Source: an uncultured Methanobrevibacter sp.
GTDB lineage: Archaea; Methanobacteriota; Methanobacteria; Methanobacteriales; Methanobacteriaceae
Direction: 5' to 3'
Length of the DNA: 32,622 bases
Assembly (NCBI RefSeq): GCF_900316895.1
Contig: NZ_ONER01000008.1
Location: forward strand, 1 to 32,622
Shown in pieces: positions 23,541 to 30,808 of the stretch. The position numbers and the translations under genes are program-made. Every line of letters starts with the position of its first letter. The stretch's first letter is position 1. Under the pieces are notes generated by a model, which did no database searches, was not told where the DNA came from, and saw only the letters and a list, made by a program, of their open reading frames with translations.

Positions 23541-24833
23541 GATACTGTCAAGTGCTTGACTTAAATCTTCAATCAAATCATCAACATCTTCCAGACCTAT
23601 GGAAAGTCTGATGAAGTCAGGAGTTACCCCTGTTGCTTCCTGCTCTTCAGGAGTTAGCTGTTGATGTGTTGTACTTGCCGGGTGGATTGCAAGACTTTTT
23701 GCATCCCCGATGTTAGCAAGTATTGAGAACAATTCAAGTTTTTCAATTACTTTTCTTCCGGCTTCCTCTCCGCCTTCAACACCGAAACCTAAGATACCTG
23801 CAAAGTTGTCCTTCAAGTATTTCTTGTTGATTTCATAGGTTGGATGTGATTCAAGTCCAGGATAGTTAACCCATTTGACTTTAGGGTGAGCTTCCAGGAA
23901 TTGTGCTACTTTCAAGGCATTTTCGGAGTGTCTTTTTACTCTAACATCCAAACTTTCTAATCCTTGAAGGAATATGAAACTGTGTACCGGTGCCTGAGTT
24001 GCTCCCAAGTCCCTTAAAAGTCTTGCTCTTATTCTTACGGTAAATGCAAGGTTTCCGAGTTCAGGAACATCACCGAAGGCATCCCAGAATACCAATCCAT
24101 GGTAACTTGGATCTGGTTTTGTGAAGTTTGCAAACTTGCCGTTTCCCCAGTTGAATTTACCTGAATCGACTATGTATCCTCCAACTGCAGTACCATGTCC
24201 ACCTACATATTTGGTTGCAGATGCTGCAATGACGTCAGCCCCATGTTCCAGAGGTCTTACAAGTCCTACACCAACAGTGTTGTCTACAATCAATGGAATG
24301 TCATGTGAGTGTGCGATTTCAGCCAATGCTTCGAAGTCAGGCACATCCAATTTTGGGTTTCCTATAGATTCAACATAAATCGCTTTGGTTTTTTCATCGA
24401 TTGCCGCTTCAAAAGCTTCTAGGTCTTGTGAGTCGACAAACTTGACGTCCCTTGCGAGATCCTTGAAGGTGTAGTTGAACAGTTGGTAAGTTCCACCATA
24501 AAGGTTGTCTGCTGATACGATGTTGTCTCCAGGTTCGGTTACGTTTAAGATTGCATATGAAATTGCTGCAAGACCACTTGATGTTGAAATACCTGAGTTA
24601 CCGCCTTCGATAGCAGCAATTCTTGCTTCAAATACATCACTGGTAGGGTTAGTTAATCTGGAGTAAATTTGTCCAAATTCTTGAAGGGCGAATCTTCTTG
24701 CAGCCTCATCTGAGTCTTTAAATACATATGAAGTTGTCTGATAAATAGGAACCGCCTGAGCCCCTGTTGCGGGGTCTGGAGTTTGTCCTGCGCGTACACC
24801 TAAAGTTGCTAATCCATAATTTTTATTTGTCAT
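23538..24833 (-). CDS. metY: O-acetylhomoserine sulfhydrylase (MetY type)
   Basis: A PLP enzyme makes homocysteine from an activated homoserine and sulfide, feeding methionine synthesis. The 431-residue length fits the MetY branch of the Cys/Met-metabolism PLP family. The N terminus reads GLATLGVRAGQTPDPATGA, IYQTTSYVF follows, and the PLP Lys is K208 in ASATKYVGGHGT. YPGLESHPT and the C-terminal RLSIGLEDVDDLIEDL are typical. A good AAAGGTG site precedes ATG. The promoter carries several ATAAC-N4-GTTAT repeats, suggesting sulfur-responsive control. Confidence 0.92.
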   Translation of the reverse strand: MTNKNYGLATLGVRAGQTPDPATGAQAVPIYQTTSYVFKDSDEAARRFALQEFGQIYSRLTNPTSDVFEARIAAIEGGNSGISTSSGLAAISYAILNVTEPGDNIVSADNLYGGTYQLFNYTFKDLARDVKFVDSQDLEAFEAAIDEKTKAIYVESIGNPKLDVPDFEALAEIAHSHDIPLIVDNTVGVGLVRPLEHGADVIAASATKYVGGHGTAVGGYIVDSGKFNWGNGKFANFTKPDPSYHGLVFWDAFGDVPELGNLAFTVRIRARLLRDLGATQAPVHSFIFLQGLESLDVRVKRHSENALKVAQFLEAHPKVKWVNYPGLESHPTYEINKKYLKDNFAGILGFGVEGGEEAGRKVIEKLELFSILANIGDAKSLAIHPASTTHQQLTPEEQEATGVTPDFIRLSIGLEDVDDLIEDLSQALDSI

Positions 24834-24892
24834 TTAATAATCACCTTTATTTTTGAATTTCAGTAAAATATATCACGTGTTATATTCACTAT

Positions 24893-25016
24893 ATAACAAT
24901 AGTTATTTTTTATATATAAATGTTTTGGTAAACCTAAAAAAAAGTAGAGATATTGATTTATAACTTATGTTATACAGAAATAACATATGTTATTTTTAGT
25001 ATATAAACATTGTTAT
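24893..25016 (-). promoter_or_regulatory. metY promoter with four ATAAC-N4-GTTAT operators
   Basis: Perfect copies lie at 24893-24906, 24960-24973 and 24980-24993. A one-mismatch copy (ATAAA-CATT-GTTAT) lies at 25003-25016. On the minus strand TACCAAAACATTTATA (24930-24915) provides the BRE and TATA box. The first site lies about eight bases downstream of the TATA box, between it and the expected start. The other three lie upstream of the box. A looser repeat TGTTATA-N7-TATAACA (24878-24898) overlaps the first site. Confidence 0.7.
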
Positions 25017-25021
25017 ATTTT

Positions 25022-25050
25022 TGAAAAAAAATAAAAAAAAGAAGAGAAAA
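25022..25050 (-). terminator. T-rich terminator region after cysS
   Basis: On the minus strand, starting eight bases after the cysS stop codon, are several T runs (six, eight and eight T residues) separated by short interruptions, without a hairpin. This matches oligo-T termination common in archaea. Confidence 0.55.
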
Positions 25051-25057
25051 AATTCCC

Positions 25058-26404
25058 TTAATCGTTAATTTCATAACCTAAAGCTTGTAGGTTATCACGA
25101 ATTTTATCTGATAAATCGTATTGTTTGTTAGCTCTTAACTCAGATCTTACTTCAGAAATCAGGTTAAGCAAATCATCAGATCCTGCATTGACATCCTGAA
25201 GTTCAAAGCTGACTCCCAAAATATGGGCAGCATCATCCATGAACGCCTTGATTGCAATCTTATCAGATTCACTGAAGCCATCCAAATCATTTTTGGTATC
25301 GTTAATCAATCCGAAAATTGCCGCAATGGCTTTTGGAGTGTTGAAATCATCATCCATGCTGGCGAAGAACTCTTCCTTGTGAGGAACTAATGCATCACAT
25401 TCAAAGTCTTCATCGCCCACTTCAACATCCAATTGTTCATAGTATTTTCTGATTCTATCCAAACTCCTTTCGGACTGGTGAAGTGAATCTTTTGAAAAGT
25501 CAATCGGACTTCTGTAATGGGTTGATAATACAAAGAACCTGAAAGTATCCGGTTCATAGCTTTCAAGCAATTCACGGATTGTAATGAAGTTATGCAAAGA
25601 TTTGGACATCTTTTCCCCGTTAACATTCAAGAATCCGGTATGCAACCAGTATCTTACCATTGGAGATTTTCCTGAAACCGCTTCCATTTGAGTAATTTCA
25701 GCTTCGTGGTGAGGGAATATTAAATCTAAGCCTCCGCCGTGAACATCATACTGTTCTCCAAAGTAGAATTCAGTGATTGCAGTGTCTTCAATGTGCCATC
25801 CAGGTCTTCCGTCTCCCCATGGAGATGGCCAGGTAGGTTCATCCACACCTTCACGTTTTTTCCATAAAGCGAAATCCTGATGATTTTTCTTGGTGGTTTC
25901 AGCTATTTCACGGTGGGATTCCAGCTCTTCAACGTTTCTGTTGGATAATTTTCCAAATTCTTCAAATGTATCAATTTCAAAATAAACTCCATCTTCGGTT
26001 TCATATGCAAATCCCTTATCGATTAATCTTTGGATCTGATCAAGGATTTCCGGCATATGGTCAGTTGCCCTTGCAAACAGGTTCACTCCATTGACATTCA
26101 ATTTTGCCATGTCTTCACGGTATCTTTTCTCAAATTTGCGTGCCAGGACATCTGATGGAATTCCGCTTTCCTTTGAGCGGTTGATAATCTTATCATCAAT
26201 ATCTGTTACATTTTGAATGTAAAATACTGCATATCCCTTGAATTCCAGGTATCTTTTTATTGTATCAAAGGAAATGTAGGTCCTTCCATGCCCGATATGA
26301 GCATCATCATAAACAGTAGGGCCACATACAAATAAGTTAACCCTATTATCATTAATTGTTTTAAAATCCTCTTTACTACGAGTTAAAGTTGAATAAATTT
26401 CCAT
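25058..26404 (-). CDS. cysS: Cysteinyl-tRNA synthetase
   Basis: Charges tRNA-Cys with cysteine in the cytoplasm. The 448-residue class I synthetase has the HIGH motif at 37-40 (DDAHIGHGRTY) and KMSKS at 265-269. Of the usual zinc ligands, C27 (FVCGPTVYD), H232 and the following Glu are present. The third, Cys in the bacterial GWHIEC motif, is Asp here (GWHIEDTA, D207), which I believe is seen in related archaeal enzymes. The frame continues upstream into the tRNA gene, but the true ATG is at 26404, where homology begins (MEIYSTLTR). The tRNA-Cys gene lies 31 bases upstream. Confidence 0.95.
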   Translation of the reverse strand: MEIYSTLTRSKEDFKTINDNRVNLFVCGPTVYDDAHIGHGRTYISFDTIKRYLEFKGYAVFYIQNVTDIDDKIINRSKESGIPSDVLARKFEKRYREDMAKLNVNGVNLFARATDHMPEILDQIQRLIDKGFAYETEDGVYFEIDTFEEFGKLSNRNVEELESHREIAETTKKNHQDFALWKKREGVDEPTWPSPWGDGRPGWHIEDTAITEFYFGEQYDVHGGGLDLIFPHHEAEITQMEAVSGKSPMVRYWLHTGFLNVNGEKMSKSLHNFITIRELLESYEPDTFRFFVLSTHYRSPIDFSKDSLHQSERSLDRIRKYYEQLDVEVGDEDFECDALVPHKEEFFASMDDDFNTPKAIAAIFGLINDTKNDLDGFSESDKIAIKAFMDDAAHILGVSFELQDVNAGSDDLLNLISEVRSELRANKQYDLSDKIRDNLQALGYEIND

Positions 26405-26435
26405 AAGAATAAACCTCGAAAAAAAGTAATTAAAA

Positions 26436-26506
26436 AGGCAAGTGAGGGACTTGAACCCCCGTATTATGGTCTGCAGCCACACACCTAGCCACTCGGTAAA
26501 CTTGCC
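26436..26506 (-). tRNA. tRNA-Cys (anticodon GCA)
   Basis: The 71-base cloverleaf folds fully. Acceptor GGCAAGT pairs with ACTTGCC, a three-pair D stem ACC/GGT follows, and the anticodon stem TGTGG/CCATA closes the loop CTGCAGA with anticodon GCA. The T stem GGGGG/CCCTC encloses TTCAAGT. The discriminator base is U, the identity element for Cys. CCA is not encoded and there is no intron. It sits directly upstream of cysS. Confidence 0.95.
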
Positions 26507-26579
26507 ACTAACTAAAAAAGTATAATAAAATATTGGTAACTAATAGTTTAAATACTTTACTATATTTTCCAATATTTCA
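26507..26579 (-). promoter_or_regulatory. Probable promoter of tRNA-Cys and cysS
   Basis: The 73-base gap contains a TATA-like GTATTTAAAC on the minus strand (about 26555-26546), about 40 bases before the tRNA 5' end. No separate promoter is evident in the 31 bases between the tRNA and cysS, so one transcript probably covers both. I see no perfect ATAAC-N4-GTTAT copy here. Confidence 0.5.
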
Positions 26580-26954
26580 CTATTCTGCTTCGGAACCTAT
26601 ACAAGATTGACAGTCTTCACCGAGTTCAGATTTATCAATATTGAGTTGCTCCAAAACGTCAACGGTTTTTACATTTTTGCAAATCTTACAAGTTCTTGGT
26701 ATCAAATCTGCTTTTGTAGCTTCACCTTCGGATAATTGACGAGCAAATTCATGAATCATTGCTCTTACATCATCATCAAGCTTAATGCCGCTTCCACGTT
26801 TGTCAGTAATGTACTGAGAAACTGCAGGTTGGGTAATGTCCATAAGTTCTGAAACATCTTTCTGCTTCATTCCCAAGTTTAATAGCTCTTTTGCCAGTTC
26901 TGATCTGATTGCAGGAATTACATACCATACAACAATTTCACAAGGTGGTTTCAT
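26580..26954 (-). CDS. HTH transcriptional regulator with two C-terminal CxxC motifs (COG2522-like)
   Basis: The 124-residue protein starts MKPPCEIVVWYVIPAIRSELAKELL. An XRE-type helix-turn-helix spans about 29-52 (MKQKDVSELMDITQPAVSQYIT). The C terminus has C89-x2-C92 and C115-x2-C118, a pattern able to bind zinc or an Fe-S cluster, and C5 is a fifth cysteine. It begins one base after the cysE stop codon and is certainly co-transcribed with it. Since cysE, cysK and metY promoters share an inverted repeat, this is the leading candidate for their regulator, sensing sulfur, cysteine or cluster status. The link is positional and not proven. Confidence 0.8.
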   Translation of the reverse strand: MKPPCEIVVWYVIPAIRSELAKELLNLGMKQKDVSELMDITQPAVSQYITDKRGSGIKLDDDVRAMIHEFARQLSEGEATKADLIPRTCKICKNVKTVDVLEQLNIDKSELGEDCQSCIGSEAE

Positions 26955-26955
26955 A

Positions 26956-27672
26956 TTAATCGCCGTCTTTTTTAAATAAATCTTCTAATTCTTCTTGTTC
27001 ATCTCTAATATCTTCAGTCAAACAAATTTCATGCTTTTCGAATAGAATTTCGAAACGCTTATCATTTTCCTGAAGATGTTTTTCGATTACTCTAATTGCA
27101 TCGGCAACAGGGTCAGGAAGTTTGCCGTGATCCAGGTCAACTTCCTCATGACGTACGCCTCTGCGCTTAACGATTCTGCCGGGAACACCAACACAGGTTG
27201 ATTGAGGAGGAACATCTTTAAGCACAACTGCACCGGTACCGATTTTTGAGTATTCGCCAATGGTAATGTTTCCCATCACCTTGGCACCGGCTCCGACAAT
27301 CACTCCCTTTTCAACAGTTGGGTGCCTTTTGGTTTTTTCTGTACTTGTTCCTCCAAGGATTACTCCCTGGTATAACAGTACGTCATCACCAACAATAGCT
27401 GTTTCGCCGACTACAACACCCATACCATGATCAATAAATACTCGTTTACCAAATGTTGCACCAGGGTGAATTTCAATGCCCGTAAGGAATCTAGCCAAGT
27501 TGGAATTCATACGGGCCAAAAGCTTGAAAGAATGAATCCAAAGCCAGTGACTAATCCTATGCATAAACAGGGCCCAAAAACCAGGATAACATAGAAAAAT
27601 CTCCAATGTGGACCTTGCGGCAGGATCCTTTTCTTTAATAGCTTTAATTTCAGCCTTCAAATTGTCAAACAT
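26956..27672 (-). CDS. cysE: Serine O-acetyltransferase
   Basis: Activates L-serine with acetyl-CoA to O-acetylserine, the CysK substrate. The 238-residue protein has an N-terminal helical part (about 1-60) and a left-handed beta-helix with hexapeptide repeats. The signature IEIHPGATFGKRVFIDHGMGVVVGETA contains the catalytic His (FIDHG), and GGTSTEKTKRHPTVEKG follows. The C-terminal extension is charged. It is shorter than the E. coli enzyme and nearer the Gram-positive type, fitting acquisition from bacteria. It lies 60 bases after cysK, with a possible second promoter in the gap, and abuts the HTH gene. Confidence 0.94.
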   Translation of the reverse strand: MFDNLKAEIKAIKEKDPAARSTLEIFLCYPGFWALFMHRISHWLWIHSFKLLARMNSNLARFLTGIEIHPGATFGKRVFIDHGMGVVVGETAIVGDDVLLYQGVILGGTSTEKTKRHPTVEKGVIVGAGAKVMGNITIGEYSKIGTGAVVLKDVPPQSTCVGVPGRIVKRRGVRHEEVDLDHGKLPDPVADAIRVIEKHLQENDKRFEILFEKHEICLTEDIRDEQEELEDLFKKDGD

Positions 27673-27706
27673 TGATAAACCTCATAATATGTTATACTTA
27701 AATTAT

Positions 27707-27720
27707 ATAACATATGGTAT
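27707..27720 (-). promoter_or_regulatory. Near-perfect ATAAC-N4-GTTAT site before cysE
   Basis: ATAAC-ATAT-GGTAT (one mismatch) lies in the 60-base gap between cysK and cysE. A GTTAT half-site follows at 27691-27695. It could control an internal promoter for cysE and the HTH gene. Confidence 0.5.
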
Positions 27721-27732
27721 ATATACTTAATC

Positions 27733-28680
27733 TTATTCAAATAACCAGTCTACAGAGAGATATCTTTCACCATTATCAGGTAAGATTGCTATTATTCTTT
27801 TACCCTTATTTTCAGGTCTTTTAGCCAATTCCAAAGCAGCCCAAGTTGCAGCTCCAGAAGATATTCCTGTAAATATACCTTCCACTTTAGCAAGACTCAA
27901 TAAAGTTTTTCCTGCATCTTCACTTGCAACCGGAATAATCTCATCAATCACATCAGCATCATAGATTGACGGAACAAATCCTGCGCCGATACCCTGAATT
28001 TTATGAGGTCCATTCTCACCTTTTCCAAGTGTTTGGGATTCTTTTGGCTCAACTACAACTACCTTAACATCCGGAACAAGTTCTTTTAATCCTTTAGCAA
28101 TACCAGTTGCTGTTCCACCTGTTCCTGCAGCAGATACAACATAATCGACCTTGCCGTCAGTGTCTCTAAAGATTTCCTGAGCGGTAGTTTCAAAATGGAT
28201 TTTAACATTTGCAGGATTGTCGAACTGACCTAAGATGATTGAATCCGGAGTTTCCTCATTGAGTTCATTTGCCTTTGCAATTGCTCCGCCCATACCGTCA
28301 GCACCTGGAGTCAATACCAATTCTGCGCCTAAAACACTTAGGAATTTTCTTCTTTCAACGGACATGGTTTCAGGCATGGTCAAAATCAATTTGTAGCCTT
28401 TGGCAGCTGCTGCAAATGCAAGACCGATGCCGGTGTTACCGCTGGTAGGCTCAATGATAGTTGAACCTTGCTTGAGAAGGCCTTTTTCCTCTGCATCTTC
28501 AATCATTGCAACCGCCACCCTATCCTTTACGCTTCCGGTCGGGTTGAATGATTCGATTTTAACGTCCACTTCTGCTTCTAAGTCTTTAGTTAAATTATTC
28601 AATCTTACAATGGGAGTGTTTCCAATAGCGTCGGTTATGCTATCGAGTACTCCTCTTTTTAATTTTGGAATATTTGCCAT
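27733..28680 (-). CDS. cysK: Cysteine synthase A (O-acetylserine sulfhydrylase)
   Basis: A PLP enzyme makes cysteine from O-acetylserine and sulfide. The 315-residue product has the PLP Lys in FNPTGSVKDR (K52), the substrate loop PTSGNTG (78-84), the phosphate-binding SAAGTGGTATG and the C-terminal IFTGISSGAA block. CysK and CysE together form the bacterial-style route, in contrast to the Sep-tRNA route of many methanogens. The ATG has an AGGAG site. The promoter carries two perfect ATAAC-N4-GTTAT repeats over the expected start. Confidence 0.95.
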   Translation of the reverse strand: MANIPKLKRGVLDSITDAIGNTPIVRLNNLTKDLEAEVDVKIESFNPTGSVKDRVAVAMIEDAEEKGLLKQGSTIIEPTSGNTGIGLAFAAAAKGYKLILTMPETMSVERRKFLSVLGAELVLTPGADGMGGAIAKANELNEETPDSIILGQFDNPANVKIHFETTAQEIFRDTDGKVDYVVSAAGTGGTATGIAKGLKELVPDVKVVVVEPKESQTLGKGENGPHKIQGIGAGFVPSIYDADVIDEIIPVASEDAGKTLLSLAKVEGIFTGISSGAATWAALELAKRPENKGKRIIAILPDNGERYLSVDWLFE

Positions 28681-28742
28681 GTTTTATTCTCCTATTTATT
28701 ATTATATTTTAGGCATATTAAAGGGGTTACATTAAAAGTTAT

Positions 28743-28804
28743 ATAACATTCGTTATAATAACTATTGTTATATAACATTGTTTTACTTTATAAATGTTTT
28801 GGTA
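28743..28804 (-). promoter_or_regulatory. cysK promoter with two ATAAC-N4-GTTAT operators
   Basis: Perfect repeats at 28743-28756 (N4 = ATTC) and 28758-28771 (N4 = TATT) are one base apart, and a third half-site (ATAAC) begins at 28772. On the minus strand TACCAAAACATTTATA (28804-28789) is identical to the metY core promoter. A start about 25 bases below the TATA box falls within the paired repeats. Confidence 0.7.
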
Positions 28805-28818
28805 TGACTAAAAATTAG

Positions 28819-29448
28819 TTAGATATTTTCCCTGAAATAATCGCAGATATCAGTGCATGGACAAATCTCACACTGAGGACCTATAGGTTTGCAGATGTTC
28901 TGGCCAAACTGAACCATCAAATCATTCAATTTAATCCACAATTCCTCTGGAGCAATCTTGCACAATTCAGCTTCGGTTTCTTCCGGATCTTTAGTGTCAA
29001 CAAGCCCCAGACGATTGGAAATTCTGTGAACATGAGTGTCAACAGGAATTGCCGGAAGCTCAAATGCAAATACCATTACGCAATTTGCGGTTTTACGGCC
29101 AACTCCCGGAAGCTTGACCATTTCCTCGACGGTATCCGGAACCTCACCGCCATATTGGTCAATCAAAATCTGTGAAACTTCCTGGATTCTGCCTGCCTTG
29201 ACATTGTAAAAACCGGCAGGTCTGATCAGCTCCTTGACATCATCAATCGGAGCATCAACAACGGCATAAATGTCCGGATATTTGGCAAAGAGATTATTGG
29301 TGGCCTGGTCGGTATTCTCATCCCTTGTCCTTTGGGACAATATTGTTCTAATCAAAACCTTATACGGATCATGGTCAAGGAAAGTCCTTATCTCAAAAAC
29401 ACTTTCCAGCTCTTCAATCAACTTGATAACACGTTCTTCCTTATTCAT
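28819..29448 (-). CDS. nth: Endonuclease III (DNA glycosylase/AP lyase)
   Basis: Removes oxidised pyrimidines and cuts the abasic strand in base excision repair. The 209-residue protein has the helix-hairpin-helix LPGVGRKTANCVM with the catalytic Lys, the catalytic Asp in PVDTHVHR, and the [4Fe-4S] motif C-x6-C-x2-C-x5-C at the C terminus (CKPIGPQCEICPCTDIC). ATG follows TTGGAG. It overlaps the end of aroA by eight bases, so it is translated from the same mRNA. Confidence 0.95.
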   Translation of the reverse strand: MNKEERVIKLIEELESVFEIRTFLDHDPYKVLIRTILSQRTRDENTDQATNNLFAKYPDIYAVVDAPIDDVKELIRPAGFYNVKAGRIQEVSQILIDQYGGEVPDTVEEMVKLPGVGRKTANCVMVFAFELPAIPVDTHVHRISNRLGLVDTKDPEETEAELCKIAPEELWIKLNDLMVQFGQNICKPIGPQCEICPCTDICDYFRENI

Positions 29449-30763
29449 TTTTTAACTCCAATTCAAATCCAAGTTCTGCCATCGCTTCAATGAAATTAGG
29501 AAAAGACACATCAAATACTTCTCCGTTTGTAATTTCAATGTCATGCTTAAGGCCAATCAGTGAAAATGCCATTGCCAGTCTGTGGTCCCCATGTGAGTCG
29601 ACAACACCGGAAGTTACTCCTCCTGTTATGCTCATGCCGTCTTCCCTTTCAGTCAGCTTGCAGCCGAGTTTCTCCAGTTCCCTGCAGGTCGTATCTATCC
29701 TGTCGGTTTCCTTAACCCTTGCATGGGCAACACCTGTAATGTTTGTTGTGCCTTCAGCCATTGCAGCCAGAACCGCAACGGTAATGAGCAAATCAGGAGC
29801 ATTAGACAAATCAACATCAATCGCCTTCAGATTGCCTTCGGAAGCGATTTCAACATAATCCTCTCCACGGATGACTGTAGCGCCCATCTTCTGCAGGATA
29901 TCTAAAATGTACTTGTCACCCTGCTTGGAATCCCTGAACAGGTTTTTAATCCTGGCTTTTCCGCCGTTGATTGCAATCAATGCCAGCAGGTAAGATGCTG
30001 AAGAATAGTCCCCCTCAACAGTATAATCACAGGCAACATAATCCTGCTTTCTTACAAGGAACTCGTCAATTCTGCAGCCCTGATGCTCCTTATCACAGTT
30101 TTCATGCTTCAAATAATACCCTTTTAGAGTTTTAACACCGAATTTCCTCATGATATCCAATGTCATATTAACATAAGGTCTTGATTTGAATTCAGGCAAT
30201 ACATACAATCTGACACCCTTTTTAGATAATGGGGACGAAATCAGAATTGATGAAATGAACTGGGAACTGACGTTTCCCATGATATTGGTCTGACCACCGG
30301 CATAACCGGGTTTGATTAAAATCGGCGCCTTCTCATTATCTTTTAAAGAACAAGTTTCAACTCCTAACGGCACCAGTGCATCCATAAGAAGACCCATAGG
30401 ACGGGTTTGTAATGAATCATCGCCTGTTAAAGTAACTTCATTATCGCTCAATGCCGAAACTGAAGTCATTAATCTTAAGGTAGTTCCAGAATTTGCTAAA
30501 TCAATCGGTTCTGTAGAGGAATTATGCAATTCACCTCCGGTTCCAATAACCTCCAAATAATCCTCGGTTCTATTTATTTTAGCCCCTAAAGCTTCACATA
30601 CCCTAATAGAGGATAACGTATCTTCTGAATATAACATGTCATACAATTTAGAAGTTCCTTTAGCCAGTGAAGCTAAAATCACTGCTCTGTGGGAATAACT
30701 TTTGGACGGTGGTGCCTTAACTACCCCACCAATTTCTGAAATATTTTTTACCTTAAGAATCAT
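29441..30763 (-). CDS. aroA: EPSP synthase (3-phosphoshikimate 1-carboxyvinyltransferase)
   Basis: Transfers enolpyruvyl from PEP to shikimate 3-phosphate in aromatic amino acid synthesis. The 440-residue protein has APPSKSYSHRA (K21), NSGTTLRLM, TGDDSLQTRPM, and SHGDHRLAMAF near residues 390-400. These match the EPSP synthase active site. No Shine-Dalgarno sequence lies before ATG, and a TATA-like palindrome is about 25 bases upstream, so the mRNA is probably leaderless. It is followed by nth with an eight-base overlap. The divergent acetyltransferase starts 45 bases away. Confidence 0.95.
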   Translation of the reverse strand: MILKVKNISEIGGVVKAPPSKSYSHRAVILASLAKGTSKLYDMLYSEDTLSSIRVCEALGAKINRTEDYLEVIGTGGELHNSSTEPIDLANSGTTLRLMTSVSALSDNEVTLTGDDSLQTRPMGLLMDALVPLGVETCSLKDNEKAPILIKPGYAGGQTNIMGNVSSQFISSILISSPLSKKGVRLYVLPEFKSRPYVNMTLDIMRKFGVKTLKGYYLKHENCDKEHQGCRIDEFLVRKQDYVACDYTVEGDYSSASYLLALIAINGGKARIKNLFRDSKQGDKYILDILQKMGATVIRGEDYVEIASEGNLKAIDVDLSNAPDLLITVAVLAAMAEGTTNITGVAHARVKETDRIDTTCRELEKLGCKLTEREDGMSITGGVTSGVVDSHGDHRLAMAFSLIGLKHDIEITNGEVFDVSFPNFIEAMAELGFELELKNE

Positions 30764-30808
30764 TCTATCAATAACTATTTTTAATTTAAATTAATAATAT
30801 AGTTAACT
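30764..30808. promoter_or_regulatory. Compact divergent promoter with a symmetric TATA-like palindrome
   Basis: TTAATTTAAATTAA (30781-30794) is a perfect 14-base palindrome whose centre is about 25 bases from the aroA ATG and 21 from the acetyltransferase ATG. Flanking AACTAT (30773-30778) and ATAGTT (30799-30804) add symmetry. A second palindrome, ATAGTTAACTAT (30799-30810), runs into the plus-strand start codon. Confidence 0.55.

Noticed and set aside
26405..26482. N-terminal extension of the cysS frame upstream of 26404
   Set aside because: It reads through the tRNA-Cys gene. The family start (MEIYSTLTR) begins at 26404 and the extension has no homology.
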